From Candidatus Methanofastidiosia archaeon (lineage in GTDB: Archaea > Methanobacteriota_B > Thermococci > Methanofastidiosales > Methanofastidiosaceae): 38,292 nt of DNA. Under the pieces are notes generated by a model. It worked only from the letters and a program-made list of their open reading frames with translations, was not told the DNA's origin and searched no databases. The stretch spans positions 1 to 38,292 of the forward strand of contig JAAZKM010000169.1 of assembly GCA_012799835.1 (NCBI GenBank). Direction: 5' to 3'. Below are positions 1-8,519 of the stretch, in pieces. Positions within the stretch are counted from its first letter, which is position 1, and the number at the start of each line of letters is the position of its first letter. Position numbers and translations under genes: made by a program.

Positions 1-27
1 GAAAATCAAAGGATTGATGACCTATGA
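1..27 (+). CDS. 3' end of an upstream gene (possible ECF transporter subunit)
   Basis: Only the last eight codons are in the window, ending in ENQRIDDL and a TGA that overlaps the ATG of the next gene (ATGA). The overlap implies an upstream gene in the same operon. Since the next two genes are an ECF ATPase and an S component and no T component is seen, an EcfT-type membrane protein is a reasonable guess. That is inference from context only, because eight residues cannot identify a family. Confidence 0.35.
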   Translation, partial: ENQRIDDL

Positions 28-1676
28 TTGAGTTTAAAGATTTTTCGTTTTACTACCCTAATTGTAAGATTCCTTCACTTGACAAAATTAATGTTATTAT
101 AGAGGAGGGTGAATTCCTTGTCATTACAGGCCCATCTGGTGGCGGGAAGTCTACATTTTTAAGATCGATAAATGGTCTAATACCAAATTTTTATGGTGGA
201 AAAATAAGCGGTGAAGTTTTAGTTAAAGGAAAGAATGTCTCAAAAACTCCTACAAATCAGATGTCAGAGATTGTTGGAATGGTATTCCAAGATCCTGAAA
301 ATCAATTAGTCTCAAATCAGGTTGAAAGGGAAATTGCCTTTGGAATGGAAAATCTTTGTTTTTCAAAAGAGATAATGAAAAAGAGGATAGAAGAGTCTCT
401 TGATGCAGTAAATATTTCAAGACTTAGGGACAAAACAATTCAAGAGTTGTCTGGAGGGGAAAAGCAAAAAGTAGCCATAGCTTCTGCACTTGCAACGCAT
501 CCAGAAGTACTATTGCTAGATGAGCCGACATCTGAGCTTGATCCAGGTAGTGCCGAGAGTGTCTTAAATGTCATAGAAAAAATAAATGATGAACTCGGCC
601 TAACAATCATTCTAGTTGAGCATAGGTTAGAGAGAGTTATCCACCATGTGGATAGGATGTTAATGATTGATAGCGGCAAGATTCTCTACGATGGTAGTCC
701 GAGAAAACTCAAATCAAATAATGTTAAAGATTGGAAGGTTGGGATGCCGCCTGTGACAAGGCTCGCCTTGAATTTTGAAAAGGAGATGGTGAATAATGGG
801 ATGCCGCTTACAGTAAAGGAAGCAAGACTATCTCTAAAAGAAGTATTAACTACTCCAAAAAACAAAATTACATGGGAGAAAAAAGAAAGCTCAAAAAGAG
901 TAACACTTTCCATGGACAAGGTATTCTTTTCATATGATGGAGAAAAAGATGTTTTAAAAGATATCTCATTTAATGTTTTTGAAGGCGATATGATCGCCCT
1001 TATGGGAAAGAATGCAAGTGGAAAGACGACACTTGTAAAGCTAATGAATGGACTTATTAAACCAAGAAAAGGCAAGATCCTCCTATTTGGTAAGAAAATA
1101 AGTGATTACTCATTAGAGGAATTGATACAAAAGGTAGGTATAGTGTTCCAAGACCCCAATCTTCATCTTTTCAATGACACTGTCCAGAAGGAAGTTGAAT
1201 TTGTTTTAAGAAATCTCAAGGTTGATGAGAATCTTATTAAAAAGAAAACTGAAGAAATATTAAAGTATTTTAAAATCTATCAATATAAGGATAGCTACCC
1301 TCATGATTTGTCTGGTGGAGAGAGGCAACGGGTCGCTTTGGCTTCTGTTTTAGTATCTGATCCTGAAATACTAATATTAGATGAGCCTACAAGAGGTATG
1401 GATTATTATTTGAAAAGAGAGCTAATAAGCTATTTGAGGGAAAAGGCAAAGACGGCAATAATGATAACCCACGATATAGAAACTGCAGCAGAATTTTCAG
1501 ATAGGGTAATTCTGCTAAGTGAAGGCAACATAATCTCTGATGGAAATAAAAGAGATGTACTTTCCAAAGCGCTTCTCTTCTCCCCCCAGATAAATAGGCT
1601 AATCCAACCCTATGTGAAATTTGGCATACCAGACGATACTCTAACTGTTGAAGAGGCTTTAGAGGTGATTGGATAA
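24..1676 (+). CDS. ECF-type transporter ATPase, two fused ABC domains
   Basis: This 550-residue protein has two complete ABC ATPase domains in tandem, as in the EcfA/EcfA' pair of energy-coupling-factor vitamin transporters. Domain 1 has Walker A GPSGGGKST (residues 36-44), a VFQDPENQ Q-loop, signature LSGGEKQ, Walker B LLLDEPTSELD and H-loop VEHR. Domain 2, from about residue 300, has GKNASGKTT, VFQDPN, LSGGERQR, ILILDEPTRGMD and THD. The FQDP-type Q-loops and preference for small-solute ECF systems resemble CbiO/YkoD proteins. It starts at an ATG overlapping the previous stop and is followed by an S component. The position beside cobalamin genes suggests uptake of cobalamin or a precursor such as cobinamide, but the substrate is inferred. 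Confidence 0.85.
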   Translation: MIEFKDFSFYYPNCKIPSLDKINVIIEEGEFLVITGPSGGGKSTFLRSINGLIPNFYGGKISGEVLVKGKNVSKTPTNQMSEIVGMVFQDPENQLVSNQVEREIAFGMENLCFSKEIMKKRIEESLDAVNISRLRDKTIQELSGGEKQKVAIASALATHPEVLLLDEPTSELDPGSAESVLNVIEKINDELGLTIILVEHRLERVIHHVDRMLMIDSGKILYDGSPRKLKSNNVKDWKVGMPPVTRLALNFEKEMVNNGMPLTVKEARLSLKEVLTTPKNKITWEKKESSKRVTLSMDKVFFSYDGEKDVLKDISFNVFEGDMIALMGKNASGKTTLVKLMNGLIKPRKGKILLFGKKISDYSLEELIQKVGIVFQDPNLHLFNDTVQKEVEFVLRNLKVDENLIKKKTEEILKYFKIYQYKDSYPHDLSGGERQRVALASVLVSDPEILILDEPTRGMDYYLKRELISYLREKAKTAIMITHDIETAAEFSDRVILLSEGNIISDGNKRDVLSKALLFSPQINRLIQPYVKFGIPDDTLTVEEALEVIG

Positions 1677-1822
1677 AGCTAAATGATGTCTTTCCCTTAG
1701 TATTCATCGCGATTGGAATCGCACTCTTTGGCGGTGGACTGCTATATGATGACTCTAGGATAATAGTTAAATTATGGCCATATGAAATAATTGGGATACT
1801 TATATTTGTTATACTAGCATTT

Positions 1823-2368
1823 GTGTATCAGTTTGAAAAAAAAGAGTTTAGTACAAAACAGCTTACCTTAATTGCTATGCTTTCTGGAATGTCAGCAGTG
1901 CTAAGAGTACCATTTTCTAACTTTCAGGGAATTCAGCCTTGTACAACGCTCATAATCTGCTCCGGACTTGTGTATGGCCCAATAGCAGGATTCTTTGTCG
2001 GAGCTCTAACTCCGTTTGTTTCTAATTTTTTTCTAGGCCATGGGCCTTGGACGCCATTGCAGATGATGGCTTGGGGATTACCAGGGCTCACTGCAGGATA
2101 TATCGGTAAAAAAAAAATTGATTTTAGGTTAATCATAGTATTCTCAATTGTGTGGGGAGTTCTATATGGCTGGATAATGAATATATGGCACTTTGCATTC
2201 TTTGTAAAACCCCACACTTTTGAAACATTTATCAGAACATATGTATTGAGTATCGGCTGGGATGTTTGTCATGCAATTGGAAATGGCATGTTCACTGCAA
2301 TAATAGGAGAACGTACAATAAAAATATTAACGCGTTACAAAAATAGATTTTCAATAGAAAGAATATAA
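1823..2368 (+). CDS. ECF transporter S component-like membrane protein, start uncertain
   Basis: A hydrophobic protein with about five membrane segments (181 residues from the GTG at 1823). It contains GLVYGPIAGFFVGALTP and WGLPGLTAGYIGKK, the substrate-binding layout of ECF S components related to cobalamin/queuosine-type members. It lies just after the ECF ATPase. The same frame is open back to 1652 and reads as two more hydrophobic segments (around FIAIGIALFGGGLLY and IIGILIFVILAF). That stretch has no ATG, GTG or TTG before 1823. The true protein probably starts near the ATPase stop at a non-standard codon, or a frameshift is present. The vitamin specificity is inferred from its neighbours. 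Confidence 0.7.
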   Translation: MYQFEKKEFSTKQLTLIAMLSGMSAVLRVPFSNFQGIQPCTTLIICSGLVYGPIAGFFVGALTPFVSNFFLGHGPWTPLQMMAWGLPGLTAGYIGKKKIDFRLIIVFSIVWGVLYGWIMNIWHFAFFVKPHTFETFIRTYVLSIGWDVCHAIGNGMFTAIIGERTIKILTRYKNRFSIERI

Positions 2369-2400
2369 TATTTCTTATTCCGTACGTATGAAAGAAAATA

Positions 2401-2419
2401 TTATAAGGCTCTTAATATA
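2401..2419 (+). promoter_or_regulatory. Putative TATA region before cobD
   Basis: Two TATA-like stretches (TTATAAGG at 2401-2408 and CTTAATATA at 2411-2419) lie about 28-45 bases before the GTG start at 2447. They fall in the only non-coding gap between the ECF genes and the cob operon, so a separate promoter with a very short or absent leader is plausible. This rests on position and composition only. Confidence 0.35.
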
Positions 2420-2446
2420 GGATTAGACTAACATTAGAGTGATATA

Positions 2447-3520
2447 GTGACATATAAAAAAAAGTTAGAAGAACTAAGTAAAATTCCTCAGGTAGTTCAT
2501 GGAGGGAAAAAAAATAGTGAAGATAAATTAGATTTTTCCTCAAATATTAATCCTCATGGCCCTCCCAAAATATTGATAGATTTACTTAATGCCAATATTA
2601 CTAAAAATAAGATAAGTGAATATCCTGACAATTCTCTAATAAATTTAAAAAAATCTCTTGCTGAATATGTTGGCGTAAATCAAAATCAAATAATCCCATC
2701 TAATGGGTCACTTGAGTTCATAAAATTATTTGCTGATACTTTTGTTGAACCAAAATCAGAAGTTATTATACCATCGCCATCTTTCGGAGAATATGAAAAG
2801 CTTGTCCTAATAAAGGGAGGTACCCCAACAAGCGTTTCTCTAAAAAAAGGCCAGATTAATATTGATGAAATTTTAAGAAAAATAAGCGATAGAACATCGT
2901 GTATTTTCTTGACCAATCCAAATAATCCATATGGTACAGTTGTTAAAAAGAAAGGCCTGATTGATTTAGTTGAAATATTAAATAAAAAAGATATACCAAT
3001 TTTGATTGATGAGGCATTCATTGAATTCTCCGAAGAGAACTCACTTGTTTCACTCACAAATTCATTTGATAATTTAATAGTATCCCGTTCTCTTACGAAA
3101 ATAATAGGTGTTGCAGGAATCAGACTAGGATTTGGGGTTTCATCAGAAAGAGTTTCAAAGGTTCTTGATAACATGAGGTTAACCTGGAATATCAATGCAT
3201 TTGCAAAAATAATTGGTGAAAATATTATAAAATGCACTGATTTTGTCAATGAAACGATTTTATCAATTTCAAAAGAAAGAGAGTTTTTATTCGAAAGATT
3301 AAAAGCGTTGGAACTAAAAGTCTATCCTTCAAATGCCAACTTTTTATTCATTGAAATAGATGATTCTCCAAATATAAAATCTCAATTGTATGAAAAAGGT
3401 ATCCTCGTACGGGACTGCTCTAGCTTTAGAGGCATTGACAGTGGCATCAGGATAGCAGTTAGAACTAGAAAAGAAAACGAGATTCTTATAGGGGCTTTGG
3501 CGGAGTTATTGCATGGATAA
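2447..3520 (+). CDS. cobD: L-threonine-O-3-phosphate decarboxylase (CobD-type)
   Basis: A fold-type I PLP aminotransferase-like enzyme of 357 residues, the usual length. In cobalamin synthesis CobD decarboxylates L-threonine phosphate to (R)-1-aminopropan-2-ol phosphate, which CbiB attaches to the corrin ring. Visible marks are HGG near residue 19, FSSNINPHGPP, FLTNPNNPYGT, the PLP-oxygen binding LIDEAFIEF, the Schiff-base lysine K218 in SRSLTK, and GIRLGFG. HisC (histidinol-phosphate aminotransferase) is a close relative. The N-terminal HGG/SSNINPxGPP pattern and the overlap with cbiB favour CobD. The start is a GTG without a strong Shine-Dalgarno sequence. Confidence 0.88.
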   Translation: MTYKKKLEELSKIPQVVHGGKKNSEDKLDFSSNINPHGPPKILIDLLNANITKNKISEYPDNSLINLKKSLAEYVGVNQNQIIPSNGSLEFIKLFADTFVEPKSEVIIPSPSFGEYEKLVLIKGGTPTSVSLKKGQINIDEILRKISDRTSCIFLTNPNNPYGTVVKKKGLIDLVEILNKKDIPILIDEAFIEFSEENSLVSLTNSFDNLIVSRSLTKIIGVAGIRLGFGVSSERVSKVLDNMRLTWNINAFAKIIGENIIKCTDFVNETILSISKEREFLFERLKALELKVYPSNANFLFIEIDDSPNIKSQLYEKGILVRDCSSFRGIDSGIRIAVRTRKENEILIGALAELLHG

Positions 3521-4460
3521 ATTGATACTTGCTTCAATTATCATTTCAGCACTTATTTATGATTTTATCATTGGAGAAAAACCGCTTTTTATCCACCCAA
3601 CGATATTATTTGGAAAATTTATCAGCTGTTTTGAGAAAAAATTTTGGAAAAACTCTATTCTGATGGGTGGCCTTCTTACATTTTTTACAATTCTAATTGC
3701 ATTATCAATAGGATTCATCCTGAATTTGATCTATATCCATACTCCAATCTATATTTTCTTCCCAATAGCTGTATTTATCTTAAAAAGTACCTTTTCAATA
3801 AATGAGATGGGAAGGGCTACAAAGCGAATAATTACTCCACTGGATAAAAATGATTTAGACGGTGCTAGAAAGAATCTTTCTTTCATCGTTTCAAGAGATA
3901 CAAAAAAGCTTGACAGATATCACATCCTATCAGGAAACCTTGAATGTATTGGAGAATCATTTATTGACAGCATTGTATCCCCCCTCTTTTTTTTCATGAT
4001 ATTTGGTTTTTATGGGTGCCTAGTATTTAGAGCTGTAAATACACTTGACTCAATGGTTGGGTATAAAAATGAGAGGTATATTTTATTTGGAAAAATTTCA
4101 GCAAGATTAGACGATGTTTTAAACTTTATTCCTTCACGAATTGGCGTTTTAATTACCTTATTCTGTTCTTTGATTTTTAACTATTCTTTAAAAAGATCAT
4201 TTGAAATCTACCGAAAATACCATAATACAACTGAAAGTCCAAACTCCGGCCATATAATGTCCTTATATGCCGGAATATTCGGCGTTAAACTTGAAAAAAA
4301 GGGCTATTATACCATAGGCGATGGGATTGATTTTGAAGATACATTAATAGTGAGAAAAGCTTTAAAATTGTATTTCCTATCAACTATGGTATCATTTGCA
4401 TTAGTTTTAATTATGATATGCCTATTGCCACTACCACTTAAAGTTGGGGGATTCACATGA
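3513..4460 (+). CDS. cbiB: Adenosylcobinamide-phosphate synthase CbiB
   Basis: A 315-residue membrane protein of the CbiB/CobD(Pseudomonas) family, which couples aminopropanol phosphate to adenosylcobyric acid to give adenosylcobinamide phosphate. Typical stretches include GEKPLFIHPTILFGKFI near the N-terminus, LSFIVSRDTKKLD, GESFIDSIVSPLFF, RAVNTLDSMVGYKNERY, ARLDDVLNFIPSRI, and GHIMSLYAGIFGVKLEK with a following YTIGDG. About five hydrophobic segments are present. The gene overlaps cobD by 8 bases and the next gene by 4 (ATGA), consistent with one translationally coupled operon. Confidence 0.95.
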   Translation: MDKLILASIIISALIYDFIIGEKPLFIHPTILFGKFISCFEKKFWKNSILMGGLLTFFTILIALSIGFILNLIYIHTPIYIFFPIAVFILKSTFSINEMGRATKRIITPLDKNDLDGARKNLSFIVSRDTKKLDRYHILSGNLECIGESFIDSIVSPLFFFMIFGFYGCLVFRAVNTLDSMVGYKNERYILFGKISARLDDVLNFIPSRIGVLITLFCSLIFNYSLKRSFEIYRKYHNTTESPNSGHIMSLYAGIFGVKLEKKGYYTIGDGIDFEDTLIVRKALKLYFLSTMVSFALVLIMICLLPLPLKVGGFT

Positions 4461-5572
4461 AAATATTGAAGGAAAAGAGTTTTCTTTCTGGCAAAGTAAA
4501 ACTTAGAATTTATGATGATTTCTTTGTAGTTGAGTCAGATGAATCCCTTAAGACCTATAGCTCTGCAATCCTCGGAGGGGGCAAGAAATTTACCAGAACA
4601 TTTATTGGGAAAAAAGTAGAAAAAAACTATATTTCTGAAAATCCTGAAAAAGATCTTCAGGAAATAGAAAAGAAAATAGGAGCAATAGATTCAGTTGGAA
4701 TGATGACAGCATGTGATGTAAAGAATTTATTTATCAAAGAAGAAAATAATGTTTTAGTTTTTCTCACTGCAGGTGTTTCTAATGCTTCCTTAGCAGGTGA
4801 AATGACTTCTGTTTTAACACCCTGCACAATAAATATCTATGCAATAATAGATGCCAATTTAGAGGAAGAGGCGTATGTAGGGGGGATTATAACAATGACT
4901 GAAGCTAAGACCCGGGCGCTACTTGATCTTGACATAAGAAGCGTTAATTCTTACAGAAATGCTACAGGTACAACTACAGATTCCGCTTTAATTGCATCAA
5001 CTGGAAATGGCAAAAAAGAAAGGTACATGTCAACTGGAACGAAAATAGGGAAAACACTAGGGGAACTTGTATATGAAGGAGTTTATAATTCTCTGGTAGT
5101 GTATGATAAAAATAATCCTCAGAGAAGTTTGGCATCTAGGCTTAGGGAGAGGGGTATTATTTTAGAGGATATCATAAAAGCAGAAATGGAGCTTTTCATT
5201 GACAATGATGATATAACTAGAGATGAGTTCAAGTCATTATTCCAAAATGAACTTGAATACTATCTTAAGGAAACTAACGTTTCTTCACTTATTATTGCGG
5301 GTTTGAGGGCAGAGGAAGATGGATATAGAGGAATAATTCCAGGACTTCCAAAAAGTGAGTTTGAAAAAGACCCCATTCATTTAATCGCTGACGAGGCCAT
5401 AGGGGACGCAATAGCATCATATATTGGAGGATATAGAGGGATATTTGAGTTTAGAAGAGTTGAAAGGATTAAACCTGGTATAATAGGCGGGCTTGGACCA
5501 TTTATGGACGATGCTTTGGGCGGGCTCATTGCAGGAATTTCATCAAAAATATTTCAGAGGATAAATAGATGA
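4457..5572 (+). CDS. cbiS: Bifunctional adenosylcobinamide amidohydrolase / alpha-ribazole phosphatase (CbiZ-CobZ fusion, CbiS)
   Basis: 371 residues in two parts. The N-terminal about 220 residues match CbiZ, which cleaves the aminopropanol arm of imported incomplete corrinoids so they re-enter the pathway as cobyric acid. Marks are VGMMTACDVKN, FLTAGVSNA, INIYAIIDANL, TEAKTRALLDL and the threonine-rich ATGTTTDSALIAS. The C-terminal about 140 residues resemble the PgpA-like CobZ phosphatase of archaea (IADEAIGDAIASYIGG, then FMDDALGGLIAGI), which removes phosphate from alpha-ribazole phosphate. This architecture was described as CbiS in Methanopyrus kandleri. The gene sits between cbiB and cobS with ATGA overlaps on both sides, so salvage and nucleotide-loop steps are made together. 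Confidence 0.88.
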   Translation: MKILKEKSFLSGKVKLRIYDDFFVVESDESLKTYSSAILGGGKKFTRTFIGKKVEKNYISENPEKDLQEIEKKIGAIDSVGMMTACDVKNLFIKEENNVLVFLTAGVSNASLAGEMTSVLTPCTINIYAIIDANLEEEAYVGGIITMTEAKTRALLDLDIRSVNSYRNATGTTTDSALIASTGNGKKERYMSTGTKIGKTLGELVYEGVYNSLVVYDKNNPQRSLASRLRERGIILEDIIKAEMELFIDNDDITRDEFKSLFQNELEYYLKETNVSSLIIAGLRAEEDGYRGIIPGLPKSEFEKDPIHLIADEAIGDAIASYIGGYRGIFEFRRVERIKPGIIGGLGPFMDDALGGLIAGISSKIFQRINR

Positions 5573-6309
5573 TTAGAAATTTCCTTGACCTTCTTGCGTT
5601 TTCATCAATTTTACCTTTAGGACGCAACAGAACAATAGAAGGTGCAGCCAAAAGCGCTTTTCTATACCCATTGATAGGTTTAATTATTGGATTAATATCC
5701 GCATCAATAGTGTATTTATTGTCATACCTCCCCTCAAGAATGTTTTTCTCAATTTTGAGTGTCTTTTTTATTTTGTTATTAGAAGGATTTAATCATATCG
5801 ATGGCGCAGTTGATATGGGTGATGCCCTTTTTGTTAGAGATAAAAGTAGAAGAGCAGAGGTTATGAAGGATAGGTTCATAGGCACAGGTTCAATTCTTTC
5901 TGGATTTTTTACAGTATTTTTGCTCATAGCAGCATTTTATGAAATAAAGTCGTTTGAGAGAATTGCTATTTTTCAATATGTCCTTTTAGCAGAATTTCTA
6001 TCCAGAACTTGTGCTTGTTTTCTTTTAAGACTTGGAAAACCCCTAAATAAAGGGATGGGGCTCCTTTTTATAAGAGAGATGAAGCCTTCAAAATTCATTT
6101 TTTCTCTAATATTGGCCTTTGTTATTTCAATGTTATTTGGGATTAAAGGAATTTTATCTTTCTTAGTCTTAGTTCTTTTCTCGTTTATTTACCTATTATT
6201 TGTTAAAAAAGAATTTGGTTTTATGAATGGAGATCTGATTGGTTCGGGAATAGAATTTTCTAGGATAGCGATACTTGTCTTTTTGATATTTTCACGGTGG
6301 ATTTTATGA
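5569..6309 (+). CDS. cobS: Adenosylcobinamide-GDP ribazoletransferase (cobalamin synthase)
   Basis: A 246-residue integral membrane enzyme that joins adenosylcobinamide-GDP and alpha-ribazole (or its phosphate) to complete cobalamin. The family signature is visible as EGFNHIDGAVDMGDALF, followed by DKSRRAEVMKDRFIGTGS, with the acidic Mg-binding residues in place. About six hydrophobic segments follow the pattern of CobS. It overlaps cbiS by 4 bases at the start and cobY by 4 bases at the end. Confidence 0.94.
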   Translation: MIRNFLDLLAFSSILPLGRNRTIEGAAKSAFLYPLIGLIIGLISASIVYLLSYLPSRMFFSILSVFFILLLEGFNHIDGAVDMGDALFVRDKSRRAEVMKDRFIGTGSILSGFFTVFLLIAAFYEIKSFERIAIFQYVLLAEFLSRTCACFLLRLGKPLNKGMGLLFIREMKPSKFIFSLILAFVISMLFGIKGILSFLVLVLFSFIYLLFVKKEFGFMNGDLIGSGIEFSRIAILVFLIFSRWIL

Positions 6310-6908
6310 AAGCACTAGTTATGTGTGGGGGTAAAGGAGAAAGATTTTCCTTATTTGAGGAAAAATTACTGTCCCAATACAGAGGCAACCCAATCATAAA
6401 GCATGTTGTCGATACTTTGATTGGCTCTGATAAAATTGAAAAAGTATTTTTACTAGTTTCAGATAATTCTCCAAATACAAAGGAATACCTAATTAATGAA
6501 TATGGGTCCAACAAGCATATTTCAATTATTAGAACTTCTGGCATTGGATTCATCGAAGATATGGCATGGGCAGTAAATGAGAAAAAACTTTTTGAGCCAC
6601 TATTAATTGTTTCTGGAGATCTTCCTTTAATTTCTAGATCTATAATTCTAGATATATTGGAACTTTATAGAAAAGTGAATAAACCTGCACTTTCTTTGAT
6701 GATTCCAAAAAAATTAATGAAAGAATTTTCAGTCACATCCTACTTCATACATAATGGCATTGAAGTTGTACCTCTTGGGATAAACATTATTGATGGAAAA
6801 TTGATAAATGGGCCAATGGAAGAGGAGATAATAATTTTAGAAAACATAAAAGAATATCCGAATATAAATACAAAAAAAGATTTGGATATATTAAATAGAA
6901 GTTATTAA
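6306..6908 (+). CDS. cobY: GTP:adenosylcobinamide-phosphate guanylyltransferase CobY
   Basis: A nucleotidyltransferase of 200 residues, the size of archaeal CobY, which replaces bacterial CobU and makes adenosylcobinamide-GDP. The N-terminus KALVMCGGKGERF is the GTP-binding loop. LIVSGDLPLIS carries the metal-binding aspartate. I chose the ATG at 6306 because it overlaps the cobS stop as ATGA, like the preceding junctions; a GTG three codons upstream is possible. The gene ends in a 4-base tail-to-tail overlap with cobT on the other strand. MobA-like enzymes are relatives, but the context settles the call. Confidence 0.9.
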   Translation: MKALVMCGGKGERFSLFEEKLLSQYRGNPIIKHVVDTLIGSDKIEKVFLLVSDNSPNTKEYLINEYGSNKHISIIRTSGIGFIEDMAWAVNEKKLFEPLLIVSGDLPLISRSIILDILELYRKVNKPALSLMIPKKLMKEFSVTSYFIHNGIEVVPLGINIIDGKLINGPMEEEIIILENIKEYPNINTKKDLDILNRSY

Positions 6909-7948
6909 TTCTTTTTTGAAACGCCGGCATCGTCAAAAGTAGCCATTTCGTTTAATAGTTTCAGTGACATTTCGCAGATTGAAATGCCTATTACAGCACC
7001 AGTACCTTCTCCAAGTCTCATATCCAGTTCAAACAACGGTTTTTTTTTCATCTGCTCAAGCATCTTAATATGGCCTATCTCAACAGAGTTATGAGAGGGT
7101 ATTATATAGCCAGATACATTTGAATTCATCTTGGAAGCAATCAGTGCAGCAGATGTTGATATGAAGCCATCTATTACTACAGGTGTCCTTTTCATAGCTG
7201 CTGCTAGTACTACCCCCACAAGCCCACCTATTTCATATCCTCCTATCTTTGATAGAACGTCAATTGGGTCATTTTTATCAGGTTTGTTTAATTCTATTGA
7301 TTTTTTGATTATTCTTACCTTGTTTTTGTATGCCTCGTCGCCAACACCGGTACCTCTCCCAGTAACATCTTCAACGGGGGCATCTGTAAAAACAGATGCT
7401 ATTGCAGAAGAAGGTGTAGTGTTTCCAATCCCCATTTCTCCAATACCAATTATGTCATATGGGCCGAATTGATTGAATATTTCTATTCCATAGTTAATTG
7501 ATTTAATTGCATTTTCCCTTGTCATTGCGGGTCCCTTGCAGAAGTTATTTGTTCCATATCCAACTTTTTTTATAATGACTCTGTCAGAGAATATATCTTC
7601 AGCAACACCAAGATCTGCAACTATAAGTTCTGCACCTATAGCTTTAGATAGAACATTGATCGCAGCTCCACCCCTTACAAAATTGTAGACCATCTGAGCT
7701 GTTACAGTTTTTGGATACGCAGAAACTCCTTCATCAGTAATCCCATGATCCCCTGCAAATGTGAATATTGCCTTTTTTGAAATAGAAGGATTTGAAGTCT
7801 CTTTCATTCCGGCAATTTCCTTTGCTAACTCTTCGAGCCTACCAAGGCTTCCAGGTGGTTTTGTAAGATTATCTAATTTCTTCTGAGTTTTTTCCATAGA
7901 ATCTTTGTCTATTGGTTTAATTTTGCCAATTATCTCCTCATAATTCAT
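6905..7948 (-). CDS. cobT: Nicotinate-nucleotide:dimethylbenzimidazole phosphoribosyltransferase CobT (bacterial type)
   Basis: 347 residues, the length of bacterial CobT, which activates the lower-ligand base by transferring phosphoribose from nicotinate mononucleotide to give alpha-ribazole phosphate. Motifs are NLTKPPGSLGRLEELA, FAGDHGITDEGVSAYP, GEMGIGNTTPSSAI, GRGTGVGD, IIPSHNSVE and RLGEGTGAVI, where E314 corresponds to the catalytic glutamate. The ATG at 7948 is preceded by a good ribosome site (AAGGAGA, minus strand, about 7952-7958). It forms a two-gene minus-strand unit with cobA. Many archaea carry a divergent CobT-like protein instead, so this close match to the bacterial form suggests transfer. 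Confidence 0.93.
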   Translation of the reverse strand: MNYEEIIGKIKPIDKDSMEKTQKKLDNLTKPPGSLGRLEELAKEIAGMKETSNPSISKKAIFTFAGDHGITDEGVSAYPKTVTAQMVYNFVRGGAAINVLSKAIGAELIVADLGVAEDIFSDRVIIKKVGYGTNNFCKGPAMTRENAIKSINYGIEIFNQFGPYDIIGIGEMGIGNTTPSSAIASVFTDAPVEDVTGRGTGVGDEAYKNKVRIIKKSIELNKPDKNDPIDVLSKIGGYEIGGLVGVVLAAAMKRTPVVIDGFISTSAALIASKMNSNVSGYIIPSHNSVEIGHIKMLEQMKKKPLFELDMRLGEGTGAVIGISICEMSLKLLNEMATFDDAGVSKKN

Positions 7949-8000
7949 AATATCTCCTTGAATGCCGTTTTTTCATAAATGGTCTGCAATTCGGTAATTA

Positions 8001-8519
8001 TTACAAATCAATACCTTTTCTTGAATGAATCCCTTGTGTATAAGGGTGTTTAATTTCTCTTATTTCTGAAACCAAATCTGCCATATCAATAATAGTTTTT
8101 GGAGCACCCCTTCCCGTCAAAACAACTTCAACTTTTTCATGCTTATTTTTAAGTAATTCTATAAGGCTATTTAATGGAATTAATTTAAACATCAATGCAA
8201 CAAGAACTTCATCTAGAATAACTAGATCGTATTGGGTACCTGCTAAAACCTTTTTTGCAAATTCTAAACCTTGCACAGCTAAATCAACATCTATGTTTTC
8301 GGGATTTTCATAAGATACGAAAGTTGGCCTACCAAATGATTTTATTTCAATATTGTCTATTTTTTCTACAGAAAAATATTCGCCATAAGCATTTCCCTGC
8401 TTCATGAACTGTATAATCATTACCTTTAATCCTCTACCAGATGCTCTCATGGCAAGCCCAAATGCGGCTGTTGTTTTACCTTTTCCATTACCAGTATAAA
8501 TTTGAATTAGTCCTGTCAT
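8001..8519 (-). CDS. cobA: Corrinoid adenosyltransferase CobA/BtuR
   Basis: A 172-residue P-loop protein that transfers the adenosyl group from ATP to Co(I) corrinoids. The N-terminus has YTGNGKGKTTAAFGLAMRA (P-loop at residues 10-17), then IIQFMKQGNAYGE, a Walker B-like DLVILDEVLVAL and VVLTGRGAP, all typical of the CobA/BtuR/CobO family. It is transcribed with cobT and divergently from cbiA. A TATA-like sequence (8545-8554 on the complementary strand) about 30 bases before the ATG, with no clear Shine-Dalgarno, suggests leaderless translation. Confidence 0.95.
   Translation of the reverse strand: MTGLIQIYTGNGKGKTTAAFGLAMRASGRGLKVMIIQFMKQGNAYGEYFSVEKIDNIEIKSFGRPTFVSYENPENIDVDLAVQGLEFAKKVLAGTQYDLVILDEVLVALMFKLIPLNSLIELLKNKHEKVEVVLTGRGAPKTIIDMADLVSEIREIKHPYTQGIHSRKGIDL

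Noticed and set aside
2686-3249. A 187-codon open frame on the minus strand, and many similar long antisense frames across the window
   Set aside because: It lies wholly within cobD, which has clear family motifs. The antisense frames have serine/isoleucine-rich, motif-free translations typical of reversed A+T-rich coding sequence.
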